Assembly: GCA_965215025.1 (NCBI GenBank)
Contig: CBDCCV010000001.1
Span: 186,001-250,000, forward strand
Direction of reading: 5' to 3'
Length of the DNA stretch: 64,000 nt
From: CBDCCV01 sp965215025
GTDB taxonomy: Bacteria > Bacteroidota > Rhodothermia > Rhodothermales > Salinibacteraceae
Below are positions 1 through 8,287 of the stretch, piece after piece (within the stretch, counting starts at the first letter, position 1; each line of letters begins with the position of its first letter). Both the position numbers and the translations under genes were made by a program. The notes beneath the pieces are model-generated. The model worked only from the letters and a program-made list of their open reading frames with translations. It made no database searches and was not told where the DNA came from.

Positions 1-87
1 GAGGCTTGTTTGTCAGGCATAGGAGAGTTCTCTGGTGATGATAGAAAGATCGAGGGAAAAGCAGAAGTGCTCACGGCGGCGCCGGCG

Positions 88-318
88 CTACCCGTCCGAC
101 GAGGACGAGCCGGGGGCGCGCTCCATCCTGAGCAGCACGGCCACGCCCACGTACCCGGCGAAGGCCGCGATGCCGAAGACGACGACCCAGCGCGAGACGC
201 GCGGCGTGCCTTCAAGGACGAACTCCGTCATCAGCGCGGCCAGGGCAAAGAGCAGCGCGAAGAGCGCCGCGCCGGCCAGCACGCTCAGCCACGAACCGAA
301 AGCGCGTTGGGTGAACAT
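88..318 (-). CDS. Small two-helix membrane protein, unknown function
   Basis: A 76-residue protein beginning MFTQRAFGSW. It has two clear hydrophobic stretches, about residues 9-29 and 39-60, and ends in a short Ser-rich tail. The reading frame stays open further upstream, but that extension is Ser/Arg-rich and looks like an antisense shadow, so the internal ATG was chosen. It is the last of three small membrane proteins in a row on this strand. No family was recognised. The helices suggest an inner-membrane location; any function would be a guess. Confidence 0.6.
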   Translation of the reverse strand: MFTQRAFGSWLSVLAGAALFALLFALAALMTEFVLEGTPRVSRWVVVFGIAAFAGYVGVAVLLRMERAPGSSSSDG

Positions 319-397
319 GCTGAAAAGGTGTTTCAGAAAAGGACGGCAGGGCCGGAAGCGGTTCCAGCGCGACGCCGACAAAGCCGCCGGCAGCCGG

Positions 398-625
398 CTA
401 CCCGTTCCGGAAGTAGCCGATGGCGAGCACGACGACCAACGTGAGCGCGCCGAGGCCGAGCGTGACGAGCCACTGGCTGTCGCCAAAGGCGCGCGGGGCT
501 ACAATCGCCAGCACCATGACCACCATCAGCGCGCTGATGACGGCCGTGGCGATGGCCGTTTTGCTTATGGCCGCCGCGCCGCGCGTCTTCTCGTGCGGCT
601 GGTCGGGCTGGAAGCTTGAAGGCAT
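398..625 (-). CDS. Small two-helix membrane protein, unknown function
   Basis: A 75-residue protein beginning MPSSFQPDQP. A polar N-terminus of about 20 residues is followed by two hydrophobic segments, about residues 22-43 and 52-70, and the short basic end YFRNG. This fits a small inner-membrane protein with both ends in the cytoplasm. It lies between two other tiny membrane ORFs on the same strand with gaps of about 40-80 bases, so they may be transcribed together. No family was recognised. Confidence 0.6.
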   Translation of the reverse strand: MPSSFQPDQPHEKTRGAAAISKTAIATAVISALMVVMVLAIVAPRAFGDSQWLVTLGLGALTLVVVLAIGYFRNG

Positions 626-666
626 AGCGCTCAGGGAAACGTCTTACAGATCATGCACGGCGGCGG

Positions 667-897
667 TTAGCGCTTGTACCACGCTTCTTTCTCGCTGCCG
701 TAGTTGCTGCGGAAGGAGTAATACGTGATGGCCGCCGTTACCAGCGCCACGCCCACGTCCGACCATTCCAGCCGCGCCTCACGCTTAGTCACGTAGCGGA
801 CGGAAGCCTTCTTCAAAAGCGTAGCGCCTGCCCCGAGCGCGATGGCGATCAGCGGGGCGTACTCGTTCGGGCGGTCGTTCGGTTCACGCGAGGCCAT
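667..897 (-). CDS. Small conserved-looking membrane protein, unknown function
   Basis: A 76-residue protein beginning MASREPNDRP. It has a hydrophobic stretch at about residues 14-28, a basic middle (KKASVRYVTKREAR) and a second moderately hydrophobic stretch at about residues 46-60, and it ends in a charged tail. It is first of three small membrane proteins on this strand. It probably sits in the inner membrane. No known family was recognised. Confidence 0.55.
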   Translation of the reverse strand: MASREPNDRPNEYAPLIAIALGAGATLLKKASVRYVTKREARLEWSDVGVALVTAAITYYSFRSNYGSEKEAWYKR

Positions 898-1013
898 GCG
901 GCGTCTCTCGGTTGATGTCGAAGAGGAAAGTACGGGGCACTGCTTCTATGGACGGAGCGCGCACAGAGGCAGTTCCACAACGGTGTTGACGTCTGTGCAA
1001 CTGCCGCTTGGCA

Positions 1014-1038
1014 GGACGACGGACGACGGACGACGGAC
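1014..1038. repeat. GGACGAC heptamer tandem repeat (3.5 copies)
   Basis: Three full head-to-tail copies of GGACGAC followed by GGAC. It lies in the 188-base gap after the third small membrane gene and before the end of the antiporter gene. Related GACGACGG strings recur in other gaps of this window, near 18290, 18410, 35115, 36400, 45580, 52145 and 62170. Confidence 0.8.
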
Positions 1039-1085
1039 GGCCGTGGCCCGTGAGCGGTCGTCGGCGGCTCGCACATCGCTGCGGC

Positions 1086-2522
1086 TCATCCGCCGCCAAC
1101 CAATCCGGCCGCCAGAAACGCCACGAGCGCCAGCGCCGCCACGGTGAGCGCGTACGGAAGCTGCGTGTTGACATGGTCCACGTGGTCGCACGCGGCGGAC
1201 ATGGAGGAGATGATCGACGTGTCCGAGAGCGGCGAGGCGTGATCGCCAAAGACGCCGCCGGAGAGCACCGCGCCAAGCATCAGCGCTGGCGCGAGCGCCA
1301 GCCCCTCGGCCAGCGGCAGCGCGATGGGCACCAGAATGGCAAACGCCGTCCACGACGAGCCGAGCGTGAACGAGACGACGCAGCCCACGACGAAGATAGC
1401 CGCCGGCAGCCACCACGCCGCCCCGCCGCCCCCGATGAGGCCCACGAGGTACGTGCCCATGTCCAGCGCGCGCGAGACCTGCCCGAGCGCAAAGGCGAAC
1501 ACGATGAGCACCGTCACGCCCACCAGCCCACTCGCCCCACGCAGCACGAGGTCCGTCGAGGCCGCCGGCGAGAGGATGGCCGACCCGCCGCGCAGCGGAC
1601 GCGGCAGCGCGTACATCACCATCGCCACGCCGATGGCTGCGCCTACGGCCCAGAGCACCGCCGTCGAGCCGCTGCCTTCCATCAGGTTGCCCTCGCCCGT
1701 GATCCACAGCCCGACGAAGATCATCCCCACCATCACGCCCACGGGAACGAGCAGGTCGCGCGCCTGCCGGGGCGAGGCGGCCACGGGTTCGAGGCCGGCC
1801 ACCTCGTCGGCCACGAGCGGCTGCGCGCCTTTGCGGAGGACGGCGCCTGTCTCGGCCGCGCGCCTTTCCGCCCGGCGCATCGGGCCGAAGCTCCACCCCG
1901 TCACGGCCAGCCCCAACGCGAAGAGGATGGCGAGCCAGGCGAAGAAGTTGAAAAAGAGCGCCTCGACAAGAAGCGGCACGGCGCCGGCCGTGATGCCTTG
2001 CGCGGCGAGTAGGCCCAGCACGTAGGCGCCCCATCCGTTGAGCGGGATCATCATGCACACGGGCGCCGAGGTCGCATCACAGTAGTAGGCGATCTTCTCG
2101 CGCGGGAGCCGCAACGTGTCGAAAAGCGGCCGGCTCACCGCGCCCACCACGAGCGAGGTGATGCTCGACTCCACAAAGATCACCACGCCGATGCCCCAGG
2201 CCAATAGCTCGGCACTGCGGCGGGTGGCGCCCCACCCGCGCCGCTGCGCCCATCGGATAAAGCCGGCCACGCCGCCGGACGCCTGCACGAGCGCGATCAG
2301 ACCGCCCACGAGCACGCAGAAGATCACCACGCGCGTGTTGCCCGCGCTCTCGAACACGGCCACGATCTGCGCCGCCAGCTCGGCCAGGCCAAGGACCGGG
2401 TTGCCGCCAGCCAGGATCGTCGTGCCCAGCCACAGGCCGGCAAAGAGCGAGAGGTACACCTGCCGCGTCCAGAGCGCCAGCGCAATAGCCACCGCCGGCG
2501 GCAAGAGGACGATCCAGTCCAT
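1086..2522 (-). CDS. nhaC: NhaC-family Na+/H+ antiporter
   Basis: A 478-residue polytopic membrane protein beginning MDWIVLLPPAVAIALAL. It has roughly a dozen hydrophobic segments and the polar intramembrane stretches typical of the NhaC/ion-transporter superfamily, for example VVIFVESSITSLVVGAVSRP and, near the C-terminus, FTLGSSWTAFAILVPIALPL followed by VFGDHASPLSDTSI. The length matches NhaC-type exchangers (about 460-520). By family it would exchange cytoplasmic Na+ for H+ across the inner membrane. A lactate/malate antiporter of the same superfamily cannot be excluded from sequence alone. Confidence 0.85.
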   Translation of the reverse strand: MDWIVLLPPAVAIALALWTRQVYLSLFAGLWLGTTILAGGNPVLGLAELAAQIVAVFESAGNTRVVIFCVLVGGLIALVQASGGVAGFIRWAQRRGWGATRRSAELLAWGIGVVIFVESSITSLVVGAVSRPLFDTLRLPREKIAYYCDATSAPVCMMIPLNGWGAYVLGLLAAQGITAGAVPLLVEALFFNFFAWLAILFALGLAVTGWSFGPMRRAERRAAETGAVLRKGAQPLVADEVAGLEPVAASPRQARDLLVPVGVMVGMIFVGLWITGEGNLMEGSGSTAVLWAVGAAIGVAMVMYALPRPLRGGSAILSPAASTDLVLRGASGLVGVTVLIVFAFALGQVSRALDMGTYLVGLIGGGGAAWWLPAAIFVVGCVVSFTLGSSWTAFAILVPIALPLAEGLALAPALMLGAVLSGGVFGDHASPLSDTSIISSMSAACDHVDHVNTQLPYALTVAALALVAFLAAGLVGGG

Positions 2523-2616
2523 TCGGGAAAGGGAGCGTGGGGGGATGGGAGAGTGGGTGAAGATAGCAGAGCGCCATCACCCATTCACCCTCTCCCCCAC
2601 TCACCCTTCCTTGCCT

Positions 2617-3186
2617 CTACTTCCACTTGATGTTGCAGCCGATGGAGGGTTGCTGCGCGCCTGTGATCTCGCCCGTTTCGAGGAGTTCGTCGAGCGCCGC
2701 GCTCAGGTCGCCGCCGTGCGCTTCGGCCTTGCCGGGGCGCGTCTCGTCAAAGCGGCCCCGGTAGGCCAGCCTGCGATCTTTATCGAAGACGAAGAAGTCC
2801 GGCGTGCAGGCGGCGCCGTACGCGCGGGCGGTCTCCTGGCTCTCGTCGTAGAGGTACGGGAAGGGGTAGCCCTTGACCTCGGCGCGCTCGGCCATCTTCT
2901 CGAACGAGTCCTGCGGGTGCGTCTCGGCGTTGTTCGAGGAGATGGCTACAAAGGCCACGCCGCGCTTCTGGTACGCGCGCGCCATCTCGATCAAGGCCGG
3001 CTCCACGTGCTGCGCGTACGGGCAGTGGTTGCAGGTGAAGACCACCACGAGCGCCTCGACCTCGGCGTAGTCGCTCAGCGCGCGCGTCTGGCCGGAGCGC
3101 TCGTCCGCCTCCGCGTTGGCGGTGGGCAGGCTAAACGGCGGCGCCTCGGCGCCAAGGTCGATCATCTGCGATTCCGTGAGGGCCAT
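2617..3186 (-). CDS. Thioredoxin-like peroxiredoxin-family protein (CxxC)
   Basis: A 189-residue protein with a thioredoxin fold of the AhpC/TSA-redoxin type. After beta-strand EALVVVFTC comes the motif CNHCPY (Cys52 and Cys55), then helix and strand elements ending in VAISSNN, and the cis-Pro loop GAACTPDFFVFD. There is no signal peptide, so it is probably cytoplasmic. The CNHCPY motif is typical of a widespread subfamily annotated only as thioredoxin family protein; the substrate is unknown. It has a further Cys near the end (SIGCNIKW). It lies 94 bases downstream of the antiporter start, same strand. Confidence 0.85.
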   Translation of the reverse strand: MALTESQMIDLGAEAPPFSLPTANAEADERSGQTRALSDYAEVEALVVVFTCNHCPYAQHVEPALIEMARAYQKRGVAFVAISSNNAETHPQDSFEKMAERAEVKGYPFPYLYDESQETARAYGAACTPDFFVFDKDRRLAYRGRFDETRPGKAEAHGGDLSAALDELLETGEITGAQQPSIGCNIKWK

Positions 3187-3240
3187 GCGGTCAGCAGGGG
3201 TCGGGTGGGCAAGAAGCGGTAACGCGGGCGCGCGCCGGAT

Positions 3241-3915
3241 CTACCGGGCCGGCTCCTTTTCGGGCCAGGACGGCGCGCGGCGGATCTGGTCGAAGGGCGA
3301 GACGACCGTGGAGGCGATGTTCGAGAGGTGCGAGGAGACGCGGCTCATCAGCCGCACGTTGAGCGCGTAGACGATGCCCTCGTTCACGGTGAGGCCGTCG
3401 CCGTGCGCCAGCTTCTGCAGATGCTCGGTCACGTCGTTCTTGAGCACCTCGTGGCTCTCCATGAGGTCGCGCGCGGCGGTGGGTTCGCTCTCGACGAAGC
3501 CCTTGCGCCCGCGGTCGAACATCTCCAGGATGCGGTCGCGCATGACACGCTGCTCGGCGGCCACCGGCCCGAGGCGCGGCTTCTTGGCCAGCGCGCCCGT
3601 CTTGGCAAGCGACTTGGCGAGGTCGCCGATGCGCTCGGCCTCGTGCACGATGGAGAGGAGCTTGAGGCTGAAGATCAACTCGCGCCGCGGATCGACGGTG
3701 AGGTGCTCCAGAAGAGCGCGGCGCAGGGCCTGCTCTTTCTCGTTGATCTGCTGGTCGAGCACGTGCAGGTCCACCTCGAGGATCTCGTTGTCAAGCACGT
3801 ACGCCGTGGCCGCCGCGAACATCCGATGGCCGCTTTCGAGCATGGCCTGGATGTCCGCGAAGGCTTGATCGACAAGCGGCGGCTGTTCTCCTCTAAAGAA
3901 ATCGATGAAACCCAT
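3241..3915 (-). CDS. PhoU-domain protein
   Basis: A 224-residue all-helical protein with two PhoU-like repeats: about residues 15-105, containing EAERIGDLAKSLAK, and about residues 115-210, ending with MSRVSSHLSNIASTVVSP. The E-x-x-R-I-x-D and SHLSNIAS patterns are the metal-binding signature seen in PhoU. It lacks pst transporter or phoB/phoR neighbours, so a role in phosphate regulation is inferred from family only; many stand-alone PhoU proteins accompany Na+/phosphate cotransporters. A purine-rich AAGAGGTG lies just upstream of the ATG and supports this start. Confidence 0.8.
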   Translation of the reverse strand: MGFIDFFRGEQPPLVDQAFADIQAMLESGHRMFAAATAYVLDNEILEVDLHVLDQQINEKEQALRRALLEHLTVDPRRELIFSLKLLSIVHEAERIGDLAKSLAKTGALAKKPRLGPVAAEQRVMRDRILEMFDRGRKGFVESEPTAARDLMESHEVLKNDVTEHLQKLAHGDGLTVNEGIVYALNVRLMSRVSSHLSNIASTVVSPFDQIRRAPSWPEKEPAR

Positions 3916-4044
3916 AACGGCACCTCTTCACGTAAGACTTGGATGGCGCAGCACAGAAAACCATGCAGGGCTGCGCTAATGCTACCCAACGGAACAGGCC
4001 AATGATGGTTCGGAAAAGCAACGAATGAAGCCGTTGCATAAGCT

Positions 4045-5640
4045 TCACGCCCGCCCCGCCACAGCGCGAACGAGCGCGCGCTGCGAGACGGCCACGTCGC
4101 TGTACGCGCAGAGGCGAGCGGCCACGGGCGGCAGCGCTTCCAGCACGTGGGGGCTGCCCAGCGCCGCCGCAATAACGGCCTGCCCCCGCCCCGCTGCTGC
4201 CCCGACGAGGTCCCGCGCCAGCCGCGCCTGCGCCGGCCCCAAGCCGAACGCCTGCCACGCCGCCGGCTCCACGGCCATCGCCAAGACCACGGCCTCCACC
4301 TCTCGCGCCGCTTCAAGCACCAACGCAGCGTCTCCTCTTCTGTCCTCCTCAGGGCCGAACGTGCGGTATGCCGCCTCTGGAAACGCCTCGCGCACGGCCG
4401 CCTCCAGCGCGGACCCATCGGCCGAGGCGCGCGCGGCTAGGCGCACCACCAGCACGCGGCTTGCGGGGCCGAGCGGCAGCACGCCCGGCGCGGCGTCGAG
4501 CACGGTCACCGCCCGGCGCGCGATGGACGCGGCGGCCCGCCCGTGCGCGGCGGCGCCCACGACTCCCACCGAAGCCGCCTCTGTGGCGAACGCCTCTGCG
4601 CCGTGGCGCCGGTGCATCTTTTCTTTGAGCGCCCAGACGCGGCCGAGGGCTTCGTCAAGCCGGCGCTCCGGCAGCCGCCCGGCCTCGACGCCTTTCACCA
4701 ATCCGTCCACGACGGCCTCCGGGTCGTCCGGGTCGAGGAGCACGTCCACGCCAGCGCTTACGAGCGCCACGGCCTGCGCCCCGGCGCCCGCGTGCGTGCC
4801 CTGGACCGCGCCCATCAAGAGGCTGTCGGTGATGACGGGGCCGCCAAAGCCCATCTCCTCGCGCAAGAGGCTGCGCAGCACGGAGGGCGCCAGCGTGGCG
4901 GGCGCGTCTGCGGTGCCGAGCGCCGGGAAGGCCACGTGCGCCGTCATCATCGCATCGACGCCGGCCGCGATGGCGGCGCGGAAGGGCACGAGGTCCATCT
5001 CTTCCAGCACCGCGCGCGCGGCGCGGACGGTAGGCAGTTCGGCGTGCGTGTCGGTGGTGGTGCGGCCGTGGCCGGGGAAGTGCTTGGCGGTGGTGAGCAG
5101 CCCCTCGGCCCGGCATCCGCGGACGAAGGCCTGCACGAGGCGCGCCGCCCGCTCCGGCTCCGAGGAAAATGCGCGCGTGGAGATGATCGGATTTTCGGCG
5201 AAGAGGTGCACGTCGGCCACGGGCGCGAAGGCGAGGTGCAGGCCGCAGGCGCGCGCCTCCCGCGCGGTGATGCGCGCAGCCTCCTCAGCGGCGGCCTCGC
5301 CCCCCTCGCCGAGCGCGCCAAAAGCCATCGCATGCGGGAAGACGGTGGCGCCCTCGATCTGCTGCCCCGCGCCGCGCTCGATGTCGGCGCCGAGGAGGAG
5401 CGGGTGGCGGCTCGCGCGCTGGAGGCGAGCCATCACGCCCGGCGTCGTGTCGCGGTGGCCGTTGAAGAGGATCAGCCCGCCGAGGGGGCAGCGCTCGAGC
5501 AGCGCCGCCACGCGGCGGGCGTCCTCGGCGGCGGGCACGGGCGGCGGCAGGTTCGAGCCGAGCCGGGCGAAGACGAGCTGCGCCGCCCTGTCGCGCAGCG
5601 CGGTGGGCGCGGGGCCGAGCGGGGACGGAGCGGGAGGCAC
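4045..5640 (-). CDS. nagZ: Glycoside hydrolase family 3, beta-N-acetylhexosaminidase-like
   Basis: A 531-residue protein. The N-terminal TIM-barrel domain (about residues 15-350) carries the NagZ-type signature KHFPGHGRTTTDTH, whose Asp-His pair acts as acid/base, and GGPVITDSLLMGA, where the Asp is the expected nucleophile. A second domain of about 180 residues follows, making it longer than the ~340-residue cytoplasmic E. coli NagZ and closer to two-domain GH3 proteins. No clear signal peptide is visible. The likely role is removal of GlcNAc from peptidoglycan fragments. It starts 11 bases after the stop of the upstream membrane protein, suggesting translation coupling. Confidence 0.85.
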   Translation of the reverse strand: MPPAPSPLGPAPTALRDRAAQLVFARLGSNLPPPVPAAEDARRVAALLERCPLGGLILFNGHRDTTPGVMARLQRASRHPLLLGADIERGAGQQIEGATVFPHAMAFGALGEGGEAAAEEAARITAREARACGLHLAFAPVADVHLFAENPIISTRAFSSEPERAARLVQAFVRGCRAEGLLTTAKHFPGHGRTTTDTHAELPTVRAARAVLEEMDLVPFRAAIAAGVDAMMTAHVAFPALGTADAPATLAPSVLRSLLREEMGFGGPVITDSLLMGAVQGTHAGAGAQAVALVSAGVDVLLDPDDPEAVVDGLVKGVEAGRLPERRLDEALGRVWALKEKMHRRHGAEAFATEAASVGVVGAAAHGRAAASIARRAVTVLDAAPGVLPLGPASRVLVVRLAARASADGSALEAAVREAFPEAAYRTFGPEEDRRGDAALVLEAAREVEAVVLAMAVEPAAWQAFGLGPAQARLARDLVGAAAGRGQAVIAAALGSPHVLEALPPVAARLCAYSDVAVSQRALVRAVAGRA

Positions 5641-5651
5641 AGGCGGGCGTT

Positions 5652-6425
5652 TTACGGGACACGCGAGAGCGGCGGGGTAGAAGGCTCGGCGGCTGGCTGC
5701 GCAGCGCGGACTTTCGGCAAAGTGCGGTCTTTCGGCGCGGCGTCTTTTTGCGAGCCGGCCTTGATCTCCTGGAAGCCGGTGCGCGCAAAGTACGCCAGCC
5801 AGCTTACAATACCCAGGAGCTTGAACGCATCCTCAAGCACGAAGCTGAGGTGCCACCCCGGCAGCACGTCGATCAGGGCGGAGGCGACGAAGAAGCTCAT
5901 CGCCAAAAACACGAGCAGGTAGTCCGTCTCGAAGACGATGCGCCGGAACGCCGCTATGTGGACGAGAAGGACGAGCGCGTACGCGGCAAAGAGCGCGGCC
6001 TCGAATGGCTCGGACCAGGCGGCCACTTGCTCGTGGACGAGGAAGAAGTCATCCACGAGGAGCACGAGCGTGATCCCCCCAGAGGCGAGCAGAAAAAGGG
6101 CACAGCGCCGGCGCACCAGTCCCGTACGGCGAAGCGCCGCGCAGAAAAAGCAGATGGCGGCCGTAGCCGCCCAGAGCAGCACGCCGATGTTGGAGAACAG
6201 CCCCACCAGCGGATGCGCGCCCGTCACCGCCGCCGGGTCGCGCAAGAGGTCGGACACGGGCAGGCCGGACCAAAAGGCCAGGCCGAGGCCGCCCATCAGA
6301 ACAAGCGAGGTGGCCGCGTACAGCAGCAGCAGAGTCGGACCCAGTGCCCAGATCTGCGCGCGCAGCGAAGCGGGCGGCGCTGCGCTCCTCCTTTCTGCGG
6401 ATGCTCCTATGCGCTCCCTCTTCAT
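5652..6425 (-). CDS. Six-helix integral membrane protein, unknown function
   Basis: A 257-residue protein with a basic N-terminus, then about six hydrophobic segments: about residues 28-50, 75-95, 107-128, 140-160, 165-187 and 192-212. The hydrophilic C-terminal tail has about 40 residues rich in Lys, Pro and Ala. Distinct charged motifs lie between or in the helices (LLVDDFFLVHEQ and FVLEDAFKLLGI), as in small membrane proteins that bind a metal or lipid, but no family was recognised. It sits between nadD and the GH3 gene on the same strand and nearly touches the latter. Confidence 0.7.
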   Translation of the reverse strand: MKRERIGASAERRSAAPPASLRAQIWALGPTLLLLYAATSLVLMGGLGLAFWSGLPVSDLLRDPAAVTGAHPLVGLFSNIGVLLWAATAAICFFCAALRRTGLVRRRCALFLLASGGITLVLLVDDFFLVHEQVAAWSEPFEAALFAAYALVLLVHIAAFRRIVFETDYLLVFLAMSFFVASALIDVLPGWHLSFVLEDAFKLLGIVSWLAYFARTGFQEIKAGSQKDAAPKDRTLPKVRAAQPAAEPSTPPLSRVP

Positions 6426-6547
6426 GCGGTCTCGAACGTGGTCTCAAAAAAATCATCATCGAAAGATAATGGCCGTACGGACGCTTTGAAACAGACAAGG
6501 GGCGCATCGCTCATCAGTCACAGGCGCGCGTCCGGCGTGCCGCCGTC

Positions 6548-7126
6548 TCAGGGCGCGTAGAGCGCGTGCGTGCGGATGTAAGCGCGCACGGCCTCAGGCA
6601 CGAGGTAGCGCACCGAGCGGCCCTGCCGGCAGCGCGTGCGGATCTCCGTGCCGGAGACCTCCAGGAGCGGCGCCTGCGCATAATAGATGCGCTTGGCAAA
6701 GCGCGGCGGCGCCGAGACGAGCGCGCCGGGCCGCTTGTACACCAAAAGCGGAGCGCGCCGCACGATCTCGTCGGGCCGGCGCCAGGAGCCGAAGCTGCGC
6801 AGGCTGTCGCTCCCGATGATGAGCGCGAAGTCCGTTTCCGGGTGCGCGTCCTGGAGCGCGCGCAGCGTATCGACCGTGTAGGAAGGCCCCGCGCGCTCCG
6901 TCTCCAGCTCCGAGACGCGGAAGGCGGGGTTGCCTTCTGTGGCGCGGCGCGTCATCGCCAGGCGGTGGGCGGTGGGGGCCAGGGCCTCGGCCTCTTTGTG
7001 CGGCGGGCTGCTGCTCACCATCCACCACACCTCGCGCAGGCCGAACTGCTCGCGCACGCTCTCGGCCACGACGAGGTGCGCCACGTGCGGCGGGTTGAAC
7101 GAGCCGCCAAAGATGCCAACGTCCAC
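6548..7126 (-). CDS. nadD: Nicotinate-nucleotide adenylyltransferase
   Basis: A 192-residue nucleotidyltransferase that would convert nicotinate mononucleotide plus ATP to deamido-NAD, the central step of NAD synthesis. The N-terminus has the family motif GGSFNPPHVAHL (residues 7-18). The C-terminal half has VSGTEIRTRCRQGRSVRYLVPEAV, matching the ISST-x-IR substrate loop with a relaxed first position. The length is typical (about 190-210). It is 56 bases downstream of bamD, in what looks like a long minus-strand transcription unit from guaA to the GH3 gene. Confidence 0.95.
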   Translation of the reverse strand: MDVGIFGGSFNPPHVAHLVVAESVREQFGLREVWWMVSSSPPHKEAEALAPTAHRLAMTRRATEGNPAFRVSELETERAGPSYTVDTLRALQDAHPETDFALIIGSDSLRSFGSWRRPDEIVRRAPLLVYKRPGALVSAPPRFAKRIYYAQAPLLEVSGTEIRTRCRQGRSVRYLVPEAVRAYIRTHALYAP

Positions 7127-7182
7127 AGCCGTTTTCTCCGCGCCTGCGCCGGGGGTGCGAGGGGCCAGCAGCGTGCCGAGCG

Positions 7183-8013
7183 TTACTCGCCCGCGCCGGC
7201 CAGCGAGGATTCTTCCTCCAGCTCGTCGAGCTGGCGGGCGGCCCGCTCGTACAGCGCCTCGGCCTCCTTCAGATGCTCGCTCTCGGGAAAGACCTGCACG
7301 AGGCGCTCGTAGTTCTCCACGGCCCTGCGCAGGCGCTCGTCCTGCTTGGCGCGGATGCTCAGGTCGCTGTAGTTGAGGTAGGCGCGGATGGCGCCCAGGA
7401 GCGCGTCGTCGGCGTAGGGCGTCTGCGGGTACTCGTCAAAGACGCTTTCGAAGTAGACAGTGGCGGCCCCGTACATCTCGCGGCGCTCGTACAGCTCGGC
7501 CGCCTCATAGCGCTTGCGGGCGAGCTTATTCTGAAGCTCCTCGACCTTGGCCTCGGCCTCGTCGGCCAGCTCGTGGCGCGGGTAGCGGTCCAGGAAAAGC
7601 TGGAAAAAGCTGATGGCCCTGCGCGAGTCGGTCTGGTCGAGCTGGTACTGCGGCGAGAGGCGGTAGTAGGCCATGGCGCGCTCGTACTCGGCCTGCGGCA
7701 CGCGCTCGTCGGTGCGGTAGAGTTCGATAAAGCGCCCGTACTCGGTGGCGGCCAGGACGTAGCGCTTCTGCTCGCGGTAGGCGCGCGCGACGTAGAGCTG
7801 CGCGTCGTCGGCCCACTCGTTGGCGCGGCCGTAGGTGAAGACGGCGCGGAAGTAGGAGATGGCCCGCTCATACTCCTCCTCCTCGTAGGCGTCGAGGCCC
7901 TTCTCAAAAGCGTCCTGCGCCGAGTCGTAGCGCAGCGTGTTGCCGCTGGCGCAGCCGGCCAGGAGGAGCACCAGCGCTGCCACGGCTAAGCCCAGAAAAG
8001 AGGTGCGGTAGGA
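7183..8013 (-). CDS. bamD: Outer-membrane assembly lipoprotein BamD
   Basis: A 276-residue lipoprotein beginning MSYRTSFLGL. The signal peptide ends in LLLAGC, giving lipid attachment at Cys22. The rest is TPR-like helical repeats: AFEKGLDAYEEEEYERAISYFRAV, then ADDAQLYVARAYREQKRY, FFQLFLDRYPRHELADEAEAKV and ALLGAIRAYLNYSD. This is the BamD layout, which with BamA inserts beta-barrel proteins in the outer membrane. Eight residues upstream there is another ATG, but the chosen start gives a normal signal peptide. It follows the LpoA/LivK-like gene after a 274-base gap rich in GGACCGCC-type repeats. Confidence 0.9.
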   Translation of the reverse strand, partial: SYRTSFLGLAVAALVLLLAGCASGNTLRYDSAQDAFEKGLDAYEEEEYERAISYFRAVFTYGRANEWADDAQLYVARAYREQKRYVLAATEYGRFIELYRTDERVPQAEYERAMAYYRLSPQYQLDQTDSRRAISFFQLFLDRYPRHELADEAEAKVEELQNKLARKRYEAAELYERREMYGAATVYFESVFDEYPQTPYADDALLGAIRAYLNYSDLSIRAKQDERLRRAVENYERLVQVFPESEHLKEAEALYERAARQLDELEEESSLAGAGE

Positions 8014-8287
8014 CATGGAAAGCCAGAGAGAAGCCATGAGCGAAAAGAGAAAAGACAGCGCCGCAGCCGATCAACACCGCGCCAAGACAAACGCGGCACA
8101 AGAAGCAGACCACCGCCAACGAGAGGCGCGCATGGTACGGAGCCTCTTTTCGCGCAGTTCCACACGGACCGCCGTGCGGGACCGCCAACGGCCGACCGCA
8201 GACCGCCGCACGTCATCCAACGGCGGAAGCTGTAGAGGCCGTAGAAGCGGCCGTCGGCCGTCCGTGGTCCGCCGTCGAAAAAAGCCC

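Noticed and set aside
1324..2025. Ser/Thr/Pro-rich plus-strand ORF over the antiporter gene
   Set aside because: Antisense shadow of the NhaC-like protein.
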